The translations under genes were made by a program, and so were the position numbers. A stretch of 64,000 nt of DNA from positions 4,340,001 through 4,404,000 of the forward strand of contig NC_018681.1 of the NCBI RefSeq assembly GCF_000250675.2, read 5' to 3'. The stretch's first letter is position 1; each line of letters starts with the position of its first letter. Below the pieces are notes generated by a model. It was given only the letters and a program-made list of their open reading frames with translations, was not told where the DNA came from and searched no databases. Of this stretch, positions 33,430-42,141 are shown piece after piece. Source of the stretch: Nocardia brasiliensis ATCC 700358 (GTDB lineage Bacteria > Actinomycetota > Actinomycetes > Mycobacteriales > Mycobacteriaceae).

Positions 33430-34722
33430 TCAGAAGTAGCGCGCCCAGAGGTAGATCCAGGCGAAGGTGGTGCTGAGGGCGGTGACGAGGATGCCGTATT
33501 TGGTGAAGGTCCAGAAGGTGATGGGGTGGCCGGCGCGGCGGGCGATATCGAGGGCGACGACGTTGGCGCTGGCGGCGACCGCGGTGCCGTTGCCGCTGAA
33601 GTCGGCGCCGAACGCGAACGACCACCAGAGTGCTTGCCCGTGCACCGGGTTCGGCGTCTCGGCGACCAAGCCTTCGACGACGGGCGCCATGGTGGTCGTG
33701 TAGGGGATGTTGTCGATGAACGCGGCGACCACGGCGGAACCGAAAACCAGTGTGGCAGAGGCCAGTAGCGGGTTGTCACCGAAAGCGGTGACGGCGGCGT
33801 CGCCGATGCGGTCGATCACGCCGGTGTGCACCAGCCCGGCCACCATGACGAACAGTCCCATGAAGAAGACCAGTGTGCCCCATTCGACTTCGCGGAGAAT
33901 ATCGCCCACGTCGAGATCGGAGATCAGCACCATCGCACCGGCGCCGAGCAGCGCGATGATCGAGGGCGCGATATGGAACACCGAGTGCAGCCCGAAACCG
34001 AGGACGACGGCGGCGAGCACCAGCAGGGAGCGGGCGAGCAGCCTGGGGTCGGTGATGGCGCGGCGCTCGTGCAGCGCCATCACCACCTCGATGTGCGCGG
34101 AATCGTGGCGCAGATGCTTGCGGAACAACCAGCGGGTGAACAGCACGAACAGCACGAAGATGACGGTGACGGCCGGTGCCATGTGCACCAGGAAATCGTT
34201 GAAGCTCAGCCCGGCCCGGCTGCCGATGATGATGTTGGGCGGGTCGCCGACCAGGGTCGCCGCACCGCCGATGTTGGCGGCGAGGATCTCGGCGATGAGA
34301 AAGGGTTGCGCGGGCAGCCGCAGCCGATCGCACACGACGATCGTCACCGGCGCGACGAGCATGATGATGGTGACGTTGTCGAGCAGCGGCGAGGCGACGG
34401 CGGTGATCACCATCAGCATCACCATGAGCCGGAAAGGCTTGCCGCGGGAACGTTTTGCCGCCCAGATCGCCAGGAAGTCGAACAGTCCGGTGTGTTTGAC
34501 GACGCCGACGATGATCATCATGCCGAGCAACAGGAAGATGACGTTCCAGTCGATGCCGTTGTGCGCGGAGTAGAACACCTGCTCGCCCGGCACCAACCCG
34601 AGCACCGTCATCAGGCCCGCCGCGACGAGCACGATCTTGACCTTGTCGGCGCGCTCGGTGGCGATGCACCAGAAGGCGCCGACGAAAATAGTGAGGGCCA
34701 GTAGCTGAGTCACGCCGATCAC
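33430..34722 (-). CDS. ArsB/NhaD family (SLC13-like) ion permease
   Basis: The 430-residue protein has about 11-12 membrane spans and the ion-transporter family signatures LLLGMMIIVGVVKHTGLFDF, ASPLLDNVTIIML, NIGGAATLVGDPPNIIIG and, near the end, AAFIDNIPYTTTMAP. Relatives move arsenite, Na+ (with H+ exchange), citrate or dicarboxylates; the substrate is not obvious. It starts with GTG 20 bases after the CBS gene, and downstream of a KhtT-like gene, so the three probably form one transport unit with a permease, a nucleotide-sensing CBS protein and a regulatory subunit. An Na+/H+ or K+/H+ antiporter role is the most economical reading. Confidence 0.85.
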   Translation of the reverse strand: MIGVTQLLALTIFVGAFWCIATERADKVKIVLVAAGLMTVLGLVPGEQVFYSAHNGIDWNVIFLLLGMMIIVGVVKHTGLFDFLAIWAAKRSRGKPFRLMVMLMVITAVASPLLDNVTIIMLVAPVTIVVCDRLRLPAQPFLIAEILAANIGGAATLVGDPPNIIIGSRAGLSFNDFLVHMAPAVTVIFVLFVLFTRWLFRKHLRHDSAHIEVVMALHERRAITDPRLLARSLLVLAAVVLGFGLHSVFHIAPSIIALLGAGAMVLISDLDVGDILREVEWGTLVFFMGLFVMVAGLVHTGVIDRIGDAAVTAFGDNPLLASATLVFGSAVVAAFIDNIPYTTTMAPVVEGLVAETPNPVHGQALWWSFAFGADFSGNGTAVAASANVVALDIARRAGHPITFWTFTKYGILVTALSTTFAWIYLWARYF

Positions 34723-34742
34723 CTCGTGCGGCCCCGGCGGGC

Positions 34743-35240
34743 TCAGTCCTCGGGTCCGGCGATGGCCAGGCTCAGCAGCAGCCGCTCCAGCGTCACCGCG
34801 CCGAGCAGCGTGCGATCCCGGTCGACGACCGCGACCAGCGGGCTGTGCTTCTGCGCCATCAGCGCCGCGACCTCGAGCAGGGTGGCGTCGGGGCGGATGG
34901 TGGCGGGTTTGGCGATCGTCTCGGGCAGGCAGTCGCCGACGGTCCAGCGGCCGGGTTCCTGCCAGAAGAGTTCGGCGTGCAGCTCGTCGATCGTGCGGAC
35001 CAGTGCCGGGTCGTTCTGATACGAGCTCGGGATGGCCAGCCGCAGCACCTGGGTGCCGGGCAGCACGGCGATCGGCCGGTCCGCGTCGTCGACGACGATC
35101 ATTCCGGGTAGTCGATTGACCACCATCAGCCGCATGGCCTTGGCGACGGGGTCGGCCACCCGGACGGTGGGCAACTGGATCGCGATCTCACGTGCTTGCA
35201 TGGCTAGGTCCCGTTGCGCGTGCGGGGGAAAGGTGGGCAT
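34743..35240 (-). CDS. CBS-domain protein
   Basis: The 165-residue protein consists of a pair of CBS motifs: first PTVRVADPVAKAMRLMVVNRLPGMIVVDD, last ATIRPDATLLEVAALMAQKHSPLVAVVDR. CBS pairs bind adenine nucleotides and act as energy or second-messenger sensors. It overlaps the preceding KhtT-like gene (TGATG at 35238-35242) and precedes the permease by 20 bases, so it likely senses nucleotides (AMP, ATP or c-di-AMP) for the transporter. A later ATG at 35202 (MQAREIAIQLP) is a plausible alternative start. Confidence 0.83.
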   Translation of the reverse strand: MPTFPPHAQRDLAMQAREIAIQLPTVRVADPVAKAMRLMVVNRLPGMIVVDDADRPIAVLPGTQVLRLAIPSSYQNDPALVRTIDELHAELFWQEPGRWTVGDCLPETIAKPATIRPDATLLEVAALMAQKHSPLVAVVDRDRTLLGAVTLERLLLSLAIAGPED

Positions 35241-35512
35241 CACCGGTTCCGATCGTCGGCGAGGGTGTCGAGCAGCCGTTCGAGGCGGGCCACCCGATCG
35301 GGGAGCGGGGCGCTGTGCAGGAGTGCGGCGAACTGGTCGGCTTCGTCGGGTTCGAGCGCGACGATCTGCACCGGTTCGTCGCCGGTGTCGTCGTAGACGA
35401 GCACGTGCTTGTCGCCGTCGGACGCGGTGAGCAGGGCGAAACGCGCACCGCCGCGGGCCAGGAAATGGTGCACGGTGCCTCGTCCCGGCACCGTCGTGCG
35501 ATCGACATCCAT
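35240..35512 (-). CDS. KhtT-like cation:proton antiporter regulatory subunit (N-terminal type)
   Basis: The 90-residue product MDVDRTTVPGRGTVHHFLARGG followed by LLTASDGDKHVLVYDD and VALEPDEADQFAALL matches the short N-terminal module of actinobacterial KhtT-like proteins. The TrkA-C domain found in full KhtT is absent. A strong AGGAGGAG site eight bases upstream fixes the start at 35512. It overlaps the CBS gene by one base. I infer that it modulates the permease encoded two genes downstream, although KhtT proteins normally partner CPA2-type antiporters rather than ArsB/NhaD proteins. Confidence 0.7.
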   Translation of the reverse strand: MDVDRTTVPGRGTVHHFLARGGARFALLTASDGDKHVLVYDDTGDEPVQIVALEPDEADQFAALLHSAPLPDRVARLERLLDTLADDRNR

Positions 35513-35639
35513 GCCGGATACTCCTCCTGCGGTCCCGTGGTTTCCGACCTCAGTCTCGGTCGGCACCGGGCTCGCCGACCATCGGTGCTGCTACTCATCT
35601 CTGCAGGTGACGGCTATGTAGTCGGCCGGTCGCGGAATG

Positions 35640-35661
35640 GGTGTCAGACCCCATGGACACC
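35640..35661. promoter_or_regulatory. Dyad upstream of the histidine kinase
   Basis: GGTGTC at 35640-35645 and GACACC at 35656-35661 form an inverted repeat with a 10-base spacer, 29 bases before the kinase ATG. It could be the binding site of the response regulator encoded in the same operon, or of a regulator of the divergent transport operon. Confidence 0.3.
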
Positions 35662-35689
35662 GGCGTGCACCGCCGGACAGACTGGGAGG

Positions 35690-36703
35690 ATGGACCGACC
35701 GGACAGTGCCGCCAGCTTGTTCCGGCGGGGGCCGCGCACGCCGGCCCAGGCCCTGTACCGGCGGATTTTCCTGATCAACGGAGCGGTCTTCACGCTCGGC
35801 ACCTTGGTGCTGGCGCTGTCCCCGGCGACGGTGTCGGCCCGGGTGCGGCTGACCGAGGTCCCGGTATTGCTGATCGGCCTCGCGGTCATCCTGGCCGCGA
35901 ACGCGCTGCTGCTGCGGACGAGCCTGGCGCCGCTGGACGGATTGATCGCCTCGATGGATCGAGTGGATCCGTTGCGCCGCAGCGGCCGGTTCGACGACCG
36001 CGGCAACGGCGATCTGTCCCGCCTGATCGATACGTTCAACGCGATGGTCGATCGCCTGGCCACCGAACGCACCGCGGCGAGCGCGTCGGCGCTGGCCGCG
36101 CAGGAGGGCGAACGGCGCCGGATCGCCCGTGAACTGCACGACGAGATCGGCCAGAGCCTCACCGTCGCACTGCTTTCGATGAAACGGGCCGCCGATCGTT
36201 CGCCCGCCGACGTGGCCGAGGTGTTGCACGGCGCGCAGGAGACCGTGCGCGGGTGTCTCGACGAGGTACGCAACATCGCCCGGCGGCTGCGCCCGGACGT
36301 GCTCGACGACCTGGGGCTGGCGAGCGCGCTCGCCGCGCTGTGCGGCGAATTCGCCACCACGGCGGGAATCACGGTGGCGCGCACGGTGGATCGCGATCTG
36401 CCACGACTCGCGGAAGAGGTCGAGCTGGTCTGCTATCGCATCGCGCAGGAGAGTTTGACCAATATCGCCAGGCACGCGCAGGCCACCGCGGTGCGCCTGA
36501 GCCTGTCCGCGCGGGACGACACGTTGGTGCTGCGGGTCCGCGACAACGGACGTGGCGGCGTGGTCGAGGACGGTGCGGGCATCCGTGGCATGCGCGAGCG
36601 GGCCTTGCTGGTGGACGCCACGCTGGTGATCGATTCGGCGCCCGGACACGGCACCGAGGTGTGCGTGACCATCCCGCAGCACCATTCAGGAGGTAGCTCG
36701 TGA
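35690..36703 (+). CDS. NarL/DesK-type sensor histidine kinase
   Basis: The 337-residue kinase has two N-terminal hydrophobic spans (FLINGAVFTLGTLVLALSP and VPVLLIGLAVILAANALLL) with a very short extracytoplasmic loop, a HAMP-like linker, a HisKA_3 domain with the phospho-acceptor in RRIARELHDEIGQSLT and a HATPase_c domain (ESLTNIARHAQAT, RDNGRGG, GIRGMRERA). With little outside the membrane it probably senses a membrane or cytosolic cue. Its stop overlaps the response-regulator GTG (GTGA at 36700). The start ATG follows GGGAGG with no spacer, so translation may be weak or leaderless. Confidence 0.9.
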   Translation: MDRPDSAASLFRRGPRTPAQALYRRIFLINGAVFTLGTLVLALSPATVSARVRLTEVPVLLIGLAVILAANALLLRTSLAPLDGLIASMDRVDPLRRSGRFDDRGNGDLSRLIDTFNAMVDRLATERTAASASALAAQEGERRRIARELHDEIGQSLTVALLSMKRAADRSPADVAEVLHGAQETVRGCLDEVRNIARRLRPDVLDDLGLASALAALCGEFATTAGITVARTVDRDLPRLAEEVELVCYRIAQESLTNIARHAQATAVRLSLSARDDTLVLRVRDNGRGGVVEDGAGIRGMRERALLVDATLVIDSAPGHGTEVCVTIPQHHSGGSS

Positions 36704-37359
36704 CGACCGCGGCCCCGGCCCGCATCCTGCTCGCCGACGACCATGCCCTGGTGCGTTCGGGTCTGCGGCTGATCCTCGACGCCGAACCCGATCTCACCGT
36801 GGTCGCCGAGGCGGCCAACGGCTACGACGCGATCCAGCAGATCGCCGCCACACCGGTCGATCTGGCGATCCTCGACATCGCGATGCCGCGGTTGACCGGG
36901 ATCCAGGCCGCCCGCGAGATCGCGGGCAGCAACCCGCAGGTGCGGATTCTCATGCTCTCGATGTACGACAACGAGCAGTACTTCTTCGAATCCCTGCGGG
37001 TCGGCGCCTCCGGGTATGTCTTGAAGTCTGTGGCCGATCGTGACCTGCTGGAAGCCTGCCGGGCGACCCTGCGCGGCGAGTCGTATCTGTATCCGGGCGC
37101 GGTCAATTCGCTGATCCGCGACTGGTTGCACCGCGCACGCGACGGCGAGGCGTTGCCGCGCAGCATCCTCACGCCGCGTGAGGAGGAGGTGGTCAAACTC
37201 GTCGCCGAGGGGTTCTCCTCGCGGGAGATCGCCGGTGATCTGTTCATCAGCGTGAAGACCGTCGACCGGCACCGGGCCAACGTCATGCAGAAGCTGGGCC
37301 TGCGGGACCGGCTCGCGTTGACCCGCTACGCCATCCGGGCCGGGCTGATCGAACCCTGA
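36700..37359 (+). CDS. NarL/FixJ family response regulator
   Basis: A 219-residue protein with a CheY-like receiver (ILLADDH acidic pocket, phosphorylation site Asp59 in LAILDIAMP, conserved Lys in YVLKSV) and a LuxR-type DNA-binding domain (LTPREEEVVKLVAEGFSSREIAGDLFISVKTVDRH in the usual pattern). It starts with GTG with AGGAGG upstream and is translationally coupled to the kinase. Its targets are not visible apart from a dyad upstream of the kinase; the flanking genes are the divergent transport operon and hrpB. Confidence 0.93.
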   Translation: MTTAAPARILLADDHALVRSGLRLILDAEPDLTVVAEAANGYDAIQQIAATPVDLAILDIAMPRLTGIQAAREIAGSNPQVRILMLSMYDNEQYFFESLRVGASGYVLKSVADRDLLEACRATLRGESYLYPGAVNSLIRDWLHRARDGEALPRSILTPREEEVVKLVAEGFSSREIAGDLFISVKTVDRHRANVMQKLGLRDRLALTRYAIRAGLIEP

Positions 37360-37429
37360 ACCGTCGCACGGGCCGGACCGGGTGGGTGGTTGCGCGCGCC
37401 GAGGCGCGGCGACGGCAGACTGGTTGCCG

Positions 37430-39871
37430 ATGAAACTGCCCGAACTGCCCGAGCTACCGGTCCGCCCCGCTCTCGATGGTCTCGTCGAGACGCTGGCCGA
37501 GCGGGCGACCGCTGTGCTGGTCGCGCCGCCGGGGACGGGGAAGACGACCCTGGTGCCGCTGGCCTTGGCGGCGGCGGGCACCGGGCGGGTGCTGGTGGCC
37601 GAGCCGCGGCGGCTGGCCGCGCGGGCCGCTGCGGCGCGGATGGCGGCATTGCTCGGGGAGCCGGTGGGCGAGACCGTCGGATACTCGGTGCGCGGAGACC
37701 GGCGCGTCGGACCGGGCACCCGGATCGAGGTGGTCACCTCCGGACTGCTGGTGCGACGGTTGCAAGGCGACCCCGAATTGCCGGGGGTAGACGTGGTGAT
37801 GCTCGACGAGTGTCACGAGCGGCACCTCGACGCGGACCTGCTGCTGGCGTTGCTGCTCGACGCCCGGGCGGGGCTGCGGCCGGACCTGCGCGTGCTCGCC
37901 ACCTCGGCAACCGTTGCGGCCGAACGGCTTTCGGCACTGCTCGATCCGGACCGCGGGGCGCCGGTGGTGCAGGTCGACGGGCGGACGTACCCGGTGCGGA
38001 CGACGTATGTGCCGCCGTTGCCCCGCGAGTGGGTCGAAGCTCAGGTCGCGCGGGCTGTCCGGGCCGCGCTCGTCGGCACCGAGGGCGATGTGCTGGTCTT
38101 CTTGCCCGGTGCGGCCGAGATCCGCCGGACGACAGCGCTTCTCGCCGATCTGAGCGAGGTGGACGTCGTCCCGTTGCACGGCAGGCTCTCCGCGGCCGGA
38201 CAGGATTCCGTGCTGCGGCCCGGCGTTCGGCGGCGCGTAGTGCTGGCCACCGCCGTGGCGGAATCGAGTCTGACCGTGCCGGGCGTACGGGCCGTGGTGG
38301 ATTCGGGGCTGGCCCGGGTGCCCCGCATCGATCGGGGGCGCGGACTGTCCGGGCTTGCGACAGTGCGGGTTTCGGCAGCGGTCGCCGAACAGCGCGCGGG
38401 CCGCGCCGGCCGCGAAGCCCCCGGCCACGTATGGCGGTGCTGGCCGGAATACGAGCACGCCACTCTGCCCGCGTATCCGGAGCCGGAGATCCGGACGGCG
38501 GATCTCACGCGGCTGGCGTTGGAATTGGCGTGCTGGGGCACGGCCGACGGCCATGGCCTGGCCTGGTGGGACGCACCCGCGCCCGGTGGTCTGGCAGCGG
38601 GCCGGGAAGTGTTGCGCGCGTTGGGCGCTGTGCACGACGACGGTACGGTCACCGACCGCGGGCGGCGCATCGCCGGGATCGGTCTGCATCCCCGGTTGGC
38701 GCGCGCATTGCTCGACGGTGCGGCCGAGGTGGGCGCGCGGGCCGCCGCGGAGGTGGTGACCGTGCTCGACGACGACACCCTGCTGTCCGGTGTCGATCTC
38801 GTGTCCGGTCTGCGCACGCTGCGCCGTGCGCGTCCCGGTCGCTGGCAGCGCGAAGTCGCTCGGCTGGCCCGCGCAGTGGCTGCGCCGGACGGTCGCGACG
38901 AACCGGCCTTCGTGGTGGCACTGGCCTATCCGGAACGGCTCGCGCGGCGACGCGCGCCGGGCTCGACCAGCTACCTCATGGCCGGTGGTACCGCGGTCAC
39001 GTTGCCGCCGGGTTCGGGAATGGGCGATGCGGAATGGTTGGCGGTCGGCGTGGCGACGCGTGATCCAGGGCGTTCCGATGGACAGATCCGGCTGGCGGCA
39101 GTCGCCGACGAACAGCTGGCGCGCCGCGCGGCGGCGAGCCTGCTGAGCACCGTGGACGAGGTCGACTGGGTGGACGGCGACGTGGTGGCCCGTCGGGTCG
39201 AACGCCTGGGGGCGATCGTGCTGTCGGAGCGGCCGATTCGCGATCCCGACCGTGAATTGCTCAGTGCCGCAGTGTGTCGCGGCCTGCAGGAGCGCGGCCT
39301 CGAAGTGCTGCGCTGGGATGCCGAGGCGGTCTCGCTGCGCCACCGCCTCGACTTCCTGCACCGCACCCTCGGCGCGCCGTGGCCCGCGGTCGACGACGCA
39401 GCGTTGCTCGCCGACGCCGAACTCTGGCTCGGCCCGGAACTCGCGGTAGCCCGCAATCGCGCCGACCTCGCCCGCGTCGACGCCGGAACGGCACTGCGTC
39501 GGCTACTGCCTTGGCCGGAGGCCGCCCAGCTGGACGAACTGGCACCGGAACGGCTGACGGTCCCGTCCGGTAGTCGTCCCCGCCTCGACTACTCGGCCGA
39601 CCCGCCCGTGCTCGCGGTCAAGGTCCAGGAGATATTCGGCTGGGCGGATGCGCCGCGCCTGGCCGGCGGGCGCGTCCCGATCGTGCTGCACCTGCTCTCA
39701 CCCGCGCAGCGCCCGGTGGCGGTCACCGCGGACCTGGCCTCGTTCTGGCAAGCCGGTTGGTTACAGGTGCGCGCGGACTTGCGCGGTCGCTATCCCAAAC
39801 ACGCTTGGCCGGAAGACCCCACCACCGTGCCCGCCCATCGCGGGACCGCGCGCAACGCGGGCGGCAACTGA
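37430..39871 (+). CDS. hrpB: ATP-dependent helicase HrpB
   Basis: The 813-residue DEAH-type helicase has APPGTGKTTLVPLAL (motif I), DECHERHLDADLLLAL (motif II), TSATV (motif III), ATAVAESSLTVPGV (motif V) and QRAGRAGREAPGHVWRCW (motif VI), followed by the helicase-associated and HrpB C-terminal domains. The length and order match HrpB. It is a cytosolic RNA or nucleic-acid helicase, not essential in most bacteria and poorly understood. ATG at 37430 begins right at the conserved N-terminal region. It stands alone, 70 bases after the response regulator. Confidence 0.93.
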   Translation: MKLPELPELPVRPALDGLVETLAERATAVLVAPPGTGKTTLVPLALAAAGTGRVLVAEPRRLAARAAAARMAALLGEPVGETVGYSVRGDRRVGPGTRIEVVTSGLLVRRLQGDPELPGVDVVMLDECHERHLDADLLLALLLDARAGLRPDLRVLATSATVAAERLSALLDPDRGAPVVQVDGRTYPVRTTYVPPLPREWVEAQVARAVRAALVGTEGDVLVFLPGAAEIRRTTALLADLSEVDVVPLHGRLSAAGQDSVLRPGVRRRVVLATAVAESSLTVPGVRAVVDSGLARVPRIDRGRGLSGLATVRVSAAVAEQRAGRAGREAPGHVWRCWPEYEHATLPAYPEPEIRTADLTRLALELACWGTADGHGLAWWDAPAPGGLAAGREVLRALGAVHDDGTVTDRGRRIAGIGLHPRLARALLDGAAEVGARAAAEVVTVLDDDTLLSGVDLVSGLRTLRRARPGRWQREVARLARAVAAPDGRDEPAFVVALAYPERLARRRAPGSTSYLMAGGTAVTLPPGSGMGDAEWLAVGVATRDPGRSDGQIRLAAVADEQLARRAAASLLSTVDEVDWVDGDVVARRVERLGAIVLSERPIRDPDRELLSAAVCRGLQERGLEVLRWDAEAVSLRHRLDFLHRTLGAPWPAVDDAALLADAELWLGPELAVARNRADLARVDAGTALRRLLPWPEAAQLDELAPERLTVPSGSRPRLDYSADPPVLAVKVQEIFGWADAPRLAGGRVPIVLHLLSPAQRPVAVTADLASFWQAGWLQVRADLRGRYPKHAWPEDPTTVPAHRGTARNAGGN

Positions 39872-40000
39872 GTGCTGTTGGGGTGCTTGCTGTTTCGGCA
39901 GGCGAACCGTCGGCTCACCCGGGGAGCGGCGGTGCGCACCGGGACCCGACCGGCTGCGCCGGGAGGCGAACGCGGGCAGCGGTAGAGTGCCGCAGCCCGC

Positions 40001-40492
40001 TCAACCCTGCAGGCGCGCCGCAGAGACGTCGACGTCCAACCCGTGTTCGCCGGGCGGCGCACCCGGCAGCGGCGAGTTGTCGAGATAGCGGATCTCGTAG
40101 ACCCTTTCGGTGAACTTCCACCCGTCCGGCGTGCGGCGGTAGCGGTCGTGGTAGATCGCGTAGTTGGAATGCGAACTGCCGCTTTTCAATCGGCCGAGTT
40201 CGAGGATGGGGGCACGGCCGGCAGCGGTGTCGCCGTCGAGCTCGACGACCCCGGCATGGGTGTGCTGGATGAAGTACTCCCAGGCGGCCTGCATGCGCGG
40301 CAGCGCGTGCTGCAACTCGGCGCGACCGGTGAGTTCGATCTGCGCGTCCGGGATGCGGAGCACAGCGTCGTCGGTGAACAGGGTGAGCAGGCGATCCGGG
40401 TCGCGCATCATCACGGCGTCGCTGAACTCGGCACCGAGCGCCGCGATTTCGATGCGGTCGGCGAGTGCGCGGAAGTCGTTCGGTATCAGCAT
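40001..40492 (-). CDS. SnoaL/NTF2-like protein
   Basis: A 163-residue SnoaL-like protein (alpha+beta barrel of the NTF2 superfamily): IEIAALGAEFSDAVMMRDPDRLLTLFTDDAVLRIP matches the usual start with the helix followed by the DDAV strand, and IYHDRYRRTPDGWKFTERVYEIRYLD the final strands. Relatives are small-molecule isomerases, dehydratases or binding proteins. It is downstream of the FMN reductase (10-base gap), so the two form an operon divergent from the ECF41 gene. The sigma factor also carries a SnoaL-like tail, but this protein is a separate one. Its ligand is unknown. Confidence 0.85.
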   Translation of the reverse strand: MLIPNDFRALADRIEIAALGAEFSDAVMMRDPDRLLTLFTDDAVLRIPDAQIELTGRAELQHALPRMQAAWEYFIQHTHAGVVELDGDTAAGRAPILELGRLKSGSSHSNYAIYHDRYRRTPDGWKFTERVYEIRYLDNSPLPGAPPGEHGLDVDVSAARLQG

Positions 40493-40502
40493 GTTCGACT
40501 CC

Positions 40503-41081
40503 TCAGGAGGTGACGAGGGTGGACTGGCGGAGGGGAGCGAGCGCGGTGCTCCACGCGACGACCTTCTCGAGCAGTTTGTCCAGGGCGACGGTGTGCCGCT
40601 CGGTGGGGCGGAAAGCGGTGTAGTTCTCGAAATCGGTGAGCACCGAGATGGTGACCTGCGGGCTCACGTCGGCCATGCCGAGGGCGCTGCACACCTGACG
40701 CAACTGCTCCACCGCGAGCGCACCGCCCCCGGCCCCGTAGGAAACGAAGCCGACCGCTTTGTCGGCCCACTGCGCGAACAGGTGGTCGATGGCGTTCTTC
40801 AGCACACCGGGTGCGCCGTGGTTGTACTCGGGCGTCACGATCACGAAGCCGTCGAACGGGGCGATCCGCTCGGCCCAGGCGCGGGTGTGCGCGTGCACCG
40901 ACGGGCCGAACATGGGCGCCACCGGCTCGTCGAGGTGGGGCAGCGGGTGCTCGCGCAGGTCGACGAGGTCGAACTCGGCGTCGGCGCGAGCCGCCGCCGT
41001 ATCCAGCACCCATTGCGCGACCTGCGGGCCGTTCCGGTTCGGGCGGGTGCTGCCGAGGATGATGCCGATTCTGATTGTCAT
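40503..41081 (-). CDS. NADPH-dependent FMN reductase family protein
   Basis: The 192-residue flavodoxin-fold enzyme shows IRIGIILGSTRPNRNGPQVAQWV for FMN phosphate binding and TPEYNHGAPGVLKNAIDHLF, the classical family signature. It would reduce FMN, quinones or azo compounds using NADPH. It is the first gene of an operon with the SnoaL protein and is divergent from the ECF41 sigma gene. The promoter region contains an ECF41-type -35/-10 pair in its orientation, so it is a candidate regulon member of that sigma factor. Confidence 0.9.
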   Translation of the reverse strand: MTIRIGIILGSTRPNRNGPQVAQWVLDTAAARADAEFDLVDLREHPLPHLDEPVAPMFGPSVHAHTRAWAERIAPFDGFVIVTPEYNHGAPGVLKNAIDHLFAQWADKAVGFVSYGAGGGALAVEQLRQVCSALGMADVSPQVTISVLTDFENYTAFRPTERHTVALDKLLEKVVAWSTALAPLRQSTLVTS

Positions 41082-41089
41082 GCCCTACC

Positions 41090-41116
41090 GACGACGTACC
41101 CGGGCGAAATGTCAGG
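41090..41116 (-). promoter_or_regulatory. ECF41-type promoter motif for the FMN reductase operon
   Basis: Reading on the minus strand: CCTGACA at 41116-41110, a 16-base spacer, then CGTC at 41093-41090. The -10 and spacer match the pattern TGTCACA-N16-CGTC that I associate with ECF41 targets; the -35 matches four of seven. The -10 box ends nine bases before the start codon, which would give a leaderless or almost leaderless mRNA. Confidence 0.45.
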
Positions 41117-41119
41117 CCG

Positions 41120-41146
41120 GCTCACATTCCGGGTCGCTGTTTCGTC
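41120..41146 (+). promoter_or_regulatory. ECF41-type promoter motif of the sigma gene
   Basis: GCTCACA (41120-41126), a 16-base spacer, then CGTC (41143-41146). The TCACA core, spacer and -10 match the TGTCACA-N16-CGTC pattern; the first two bases differ. It lies 41 bases before the sigma-factor ATG, as expected for an autoregulated ECF41 gene. Confidence 0.6.
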
Positions 41147-41187
41147 AGTCTGGGTAAGGAACGTATCGACCGAAGGAGCCGACCACC

Positions 41188-42075
41188 ATGACTGATCCGC
41201 AACCGCGGCCGGTGCTCAGCGAACGTCGTCAGCTGATCAACCTGGCCTACCGGCTGCTCGGCTCGCTGGCCGAGGCCGAGGACGTGGTGCAGGAGGCGTA
41301 CGCGCGCTGGTACGCGCTGTCCGACGCGCAACGCGAGGCCGTGGCCGAGCCGGGCGCCTGGCTGACCACCGTCGCCGGGCGCATCTGCCTGGATCTGCTC
41401 GGTTCGGCCCGCGCCCGTCGGGAACGGTATGTGGGCGAATGGATTCCGGAACCGGTGCCGGGACGCTCCGAATGGCTCGGCGGGCCGATGCCCGCGGATC
41501 CCGCCGACCGGGTCACCCTGGACGAGTCGATCAGCATGGCGTTTCTCGTGGTCCTGGAATCCATGACCCCGGCCGAGCGGGTGGCGTTCGTCCTGCACGA
41601 CGTGTTCCGCTACTCCTTCGCCGAAGTCGCCGACGTGGTCGGGCGCACCCCGGCGGCCTGCCGGCAGCTGGCCTCCTCCGCGCGACGCCGGATCCGCACG
41701 TCCCGCGACGTCACTCTCACCGAACGCGCTGAGGTCGTGCAGGATTTCAAGAAGGCTTGGGAGACCGGCGATATCGAGGCGTTGGTCGGCCTGCTGGACC
41801 CGCAGGCGATCGCGACCGCCGACAGCGGCGGACTGGCTCCGGCCTTCCGGCAGCCGATCAGCGGCGGTGCCCGGATCGCCGCCGCGTGGCTCGAGATCGC
41901 CGCCCGGGCGCCCGAGGTGACGCTGATCGAACGCACGGTGAACGGTCAGCCCGGGTTGGTGGCGCTCGTCGCCGGGACCATCGTCTCGGTGTACGCCTTC
42001 GACATCGCGGATCGGCGGATCACGCGCATCTGGGTGATCCGGAACCCGGACAAGCTGCGGCCCTGGACCGAGTGA
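41188..42075 (+). CDS. ECF41-family RNA polymerase sigma factor (SigJ-like)
   Basis: The 295-residue protein has sigma region 2 (NLAYRLLGSLAEAEDVVQEAYARWY) and region 4 (LTPAERVAFVLHDVFRYSFAEVADVVGRTPAACRQL, read in its usual pieces), plus the roughly 100-residue SnoaL-like C-terminal extension that replaces an anti-sigma factor in ECF41. The diagnostic WIPEP linker motif (YVGEWIPEP), a DSGGL variant of the DGGG motif and the terminal NPDKL are present. The extension regulates sigma activity intramolecularly. Typical partner genes (carboxymuconolactone decarboxylase, oxidoreductase or epimerase) are represented here by the divergent FMN reductase and SnoaL pair. AAGGAG precedes the ATG. Confidence 0.92.
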   Translation: MTDPQPRPVLSERRQLINLAYRLLGSLAEAEDVVQEAYARWYALSDAQREAVAEPGAWLTTVAGRICLDLLGSARARRERYVGEWIPEPVPGRSEWLGGPMPADPADRVTLDESISMAFLVVLESMTPAERVAFVLHDVFRYSFAEVADVVGRTPAACRQLASSARRRIRTSRDVTLTERAEVVQDFKKAWETGDIEALVGLLDPQAIATADSGGLAPAFRQPISGGARIAAAWLEIAARAPEVTLIERTVNGQPGLVALVAGTIVSVYAFDIADRRITRIWVIRNPDKLRPWTE

Positions 42076-42141
42076 CCCCTCGTCGCGGTAGCGTTTGCTC
42101 TGTTCATGCCCCGGTAAACCGCGGTCACTAGCATCCCCGAG

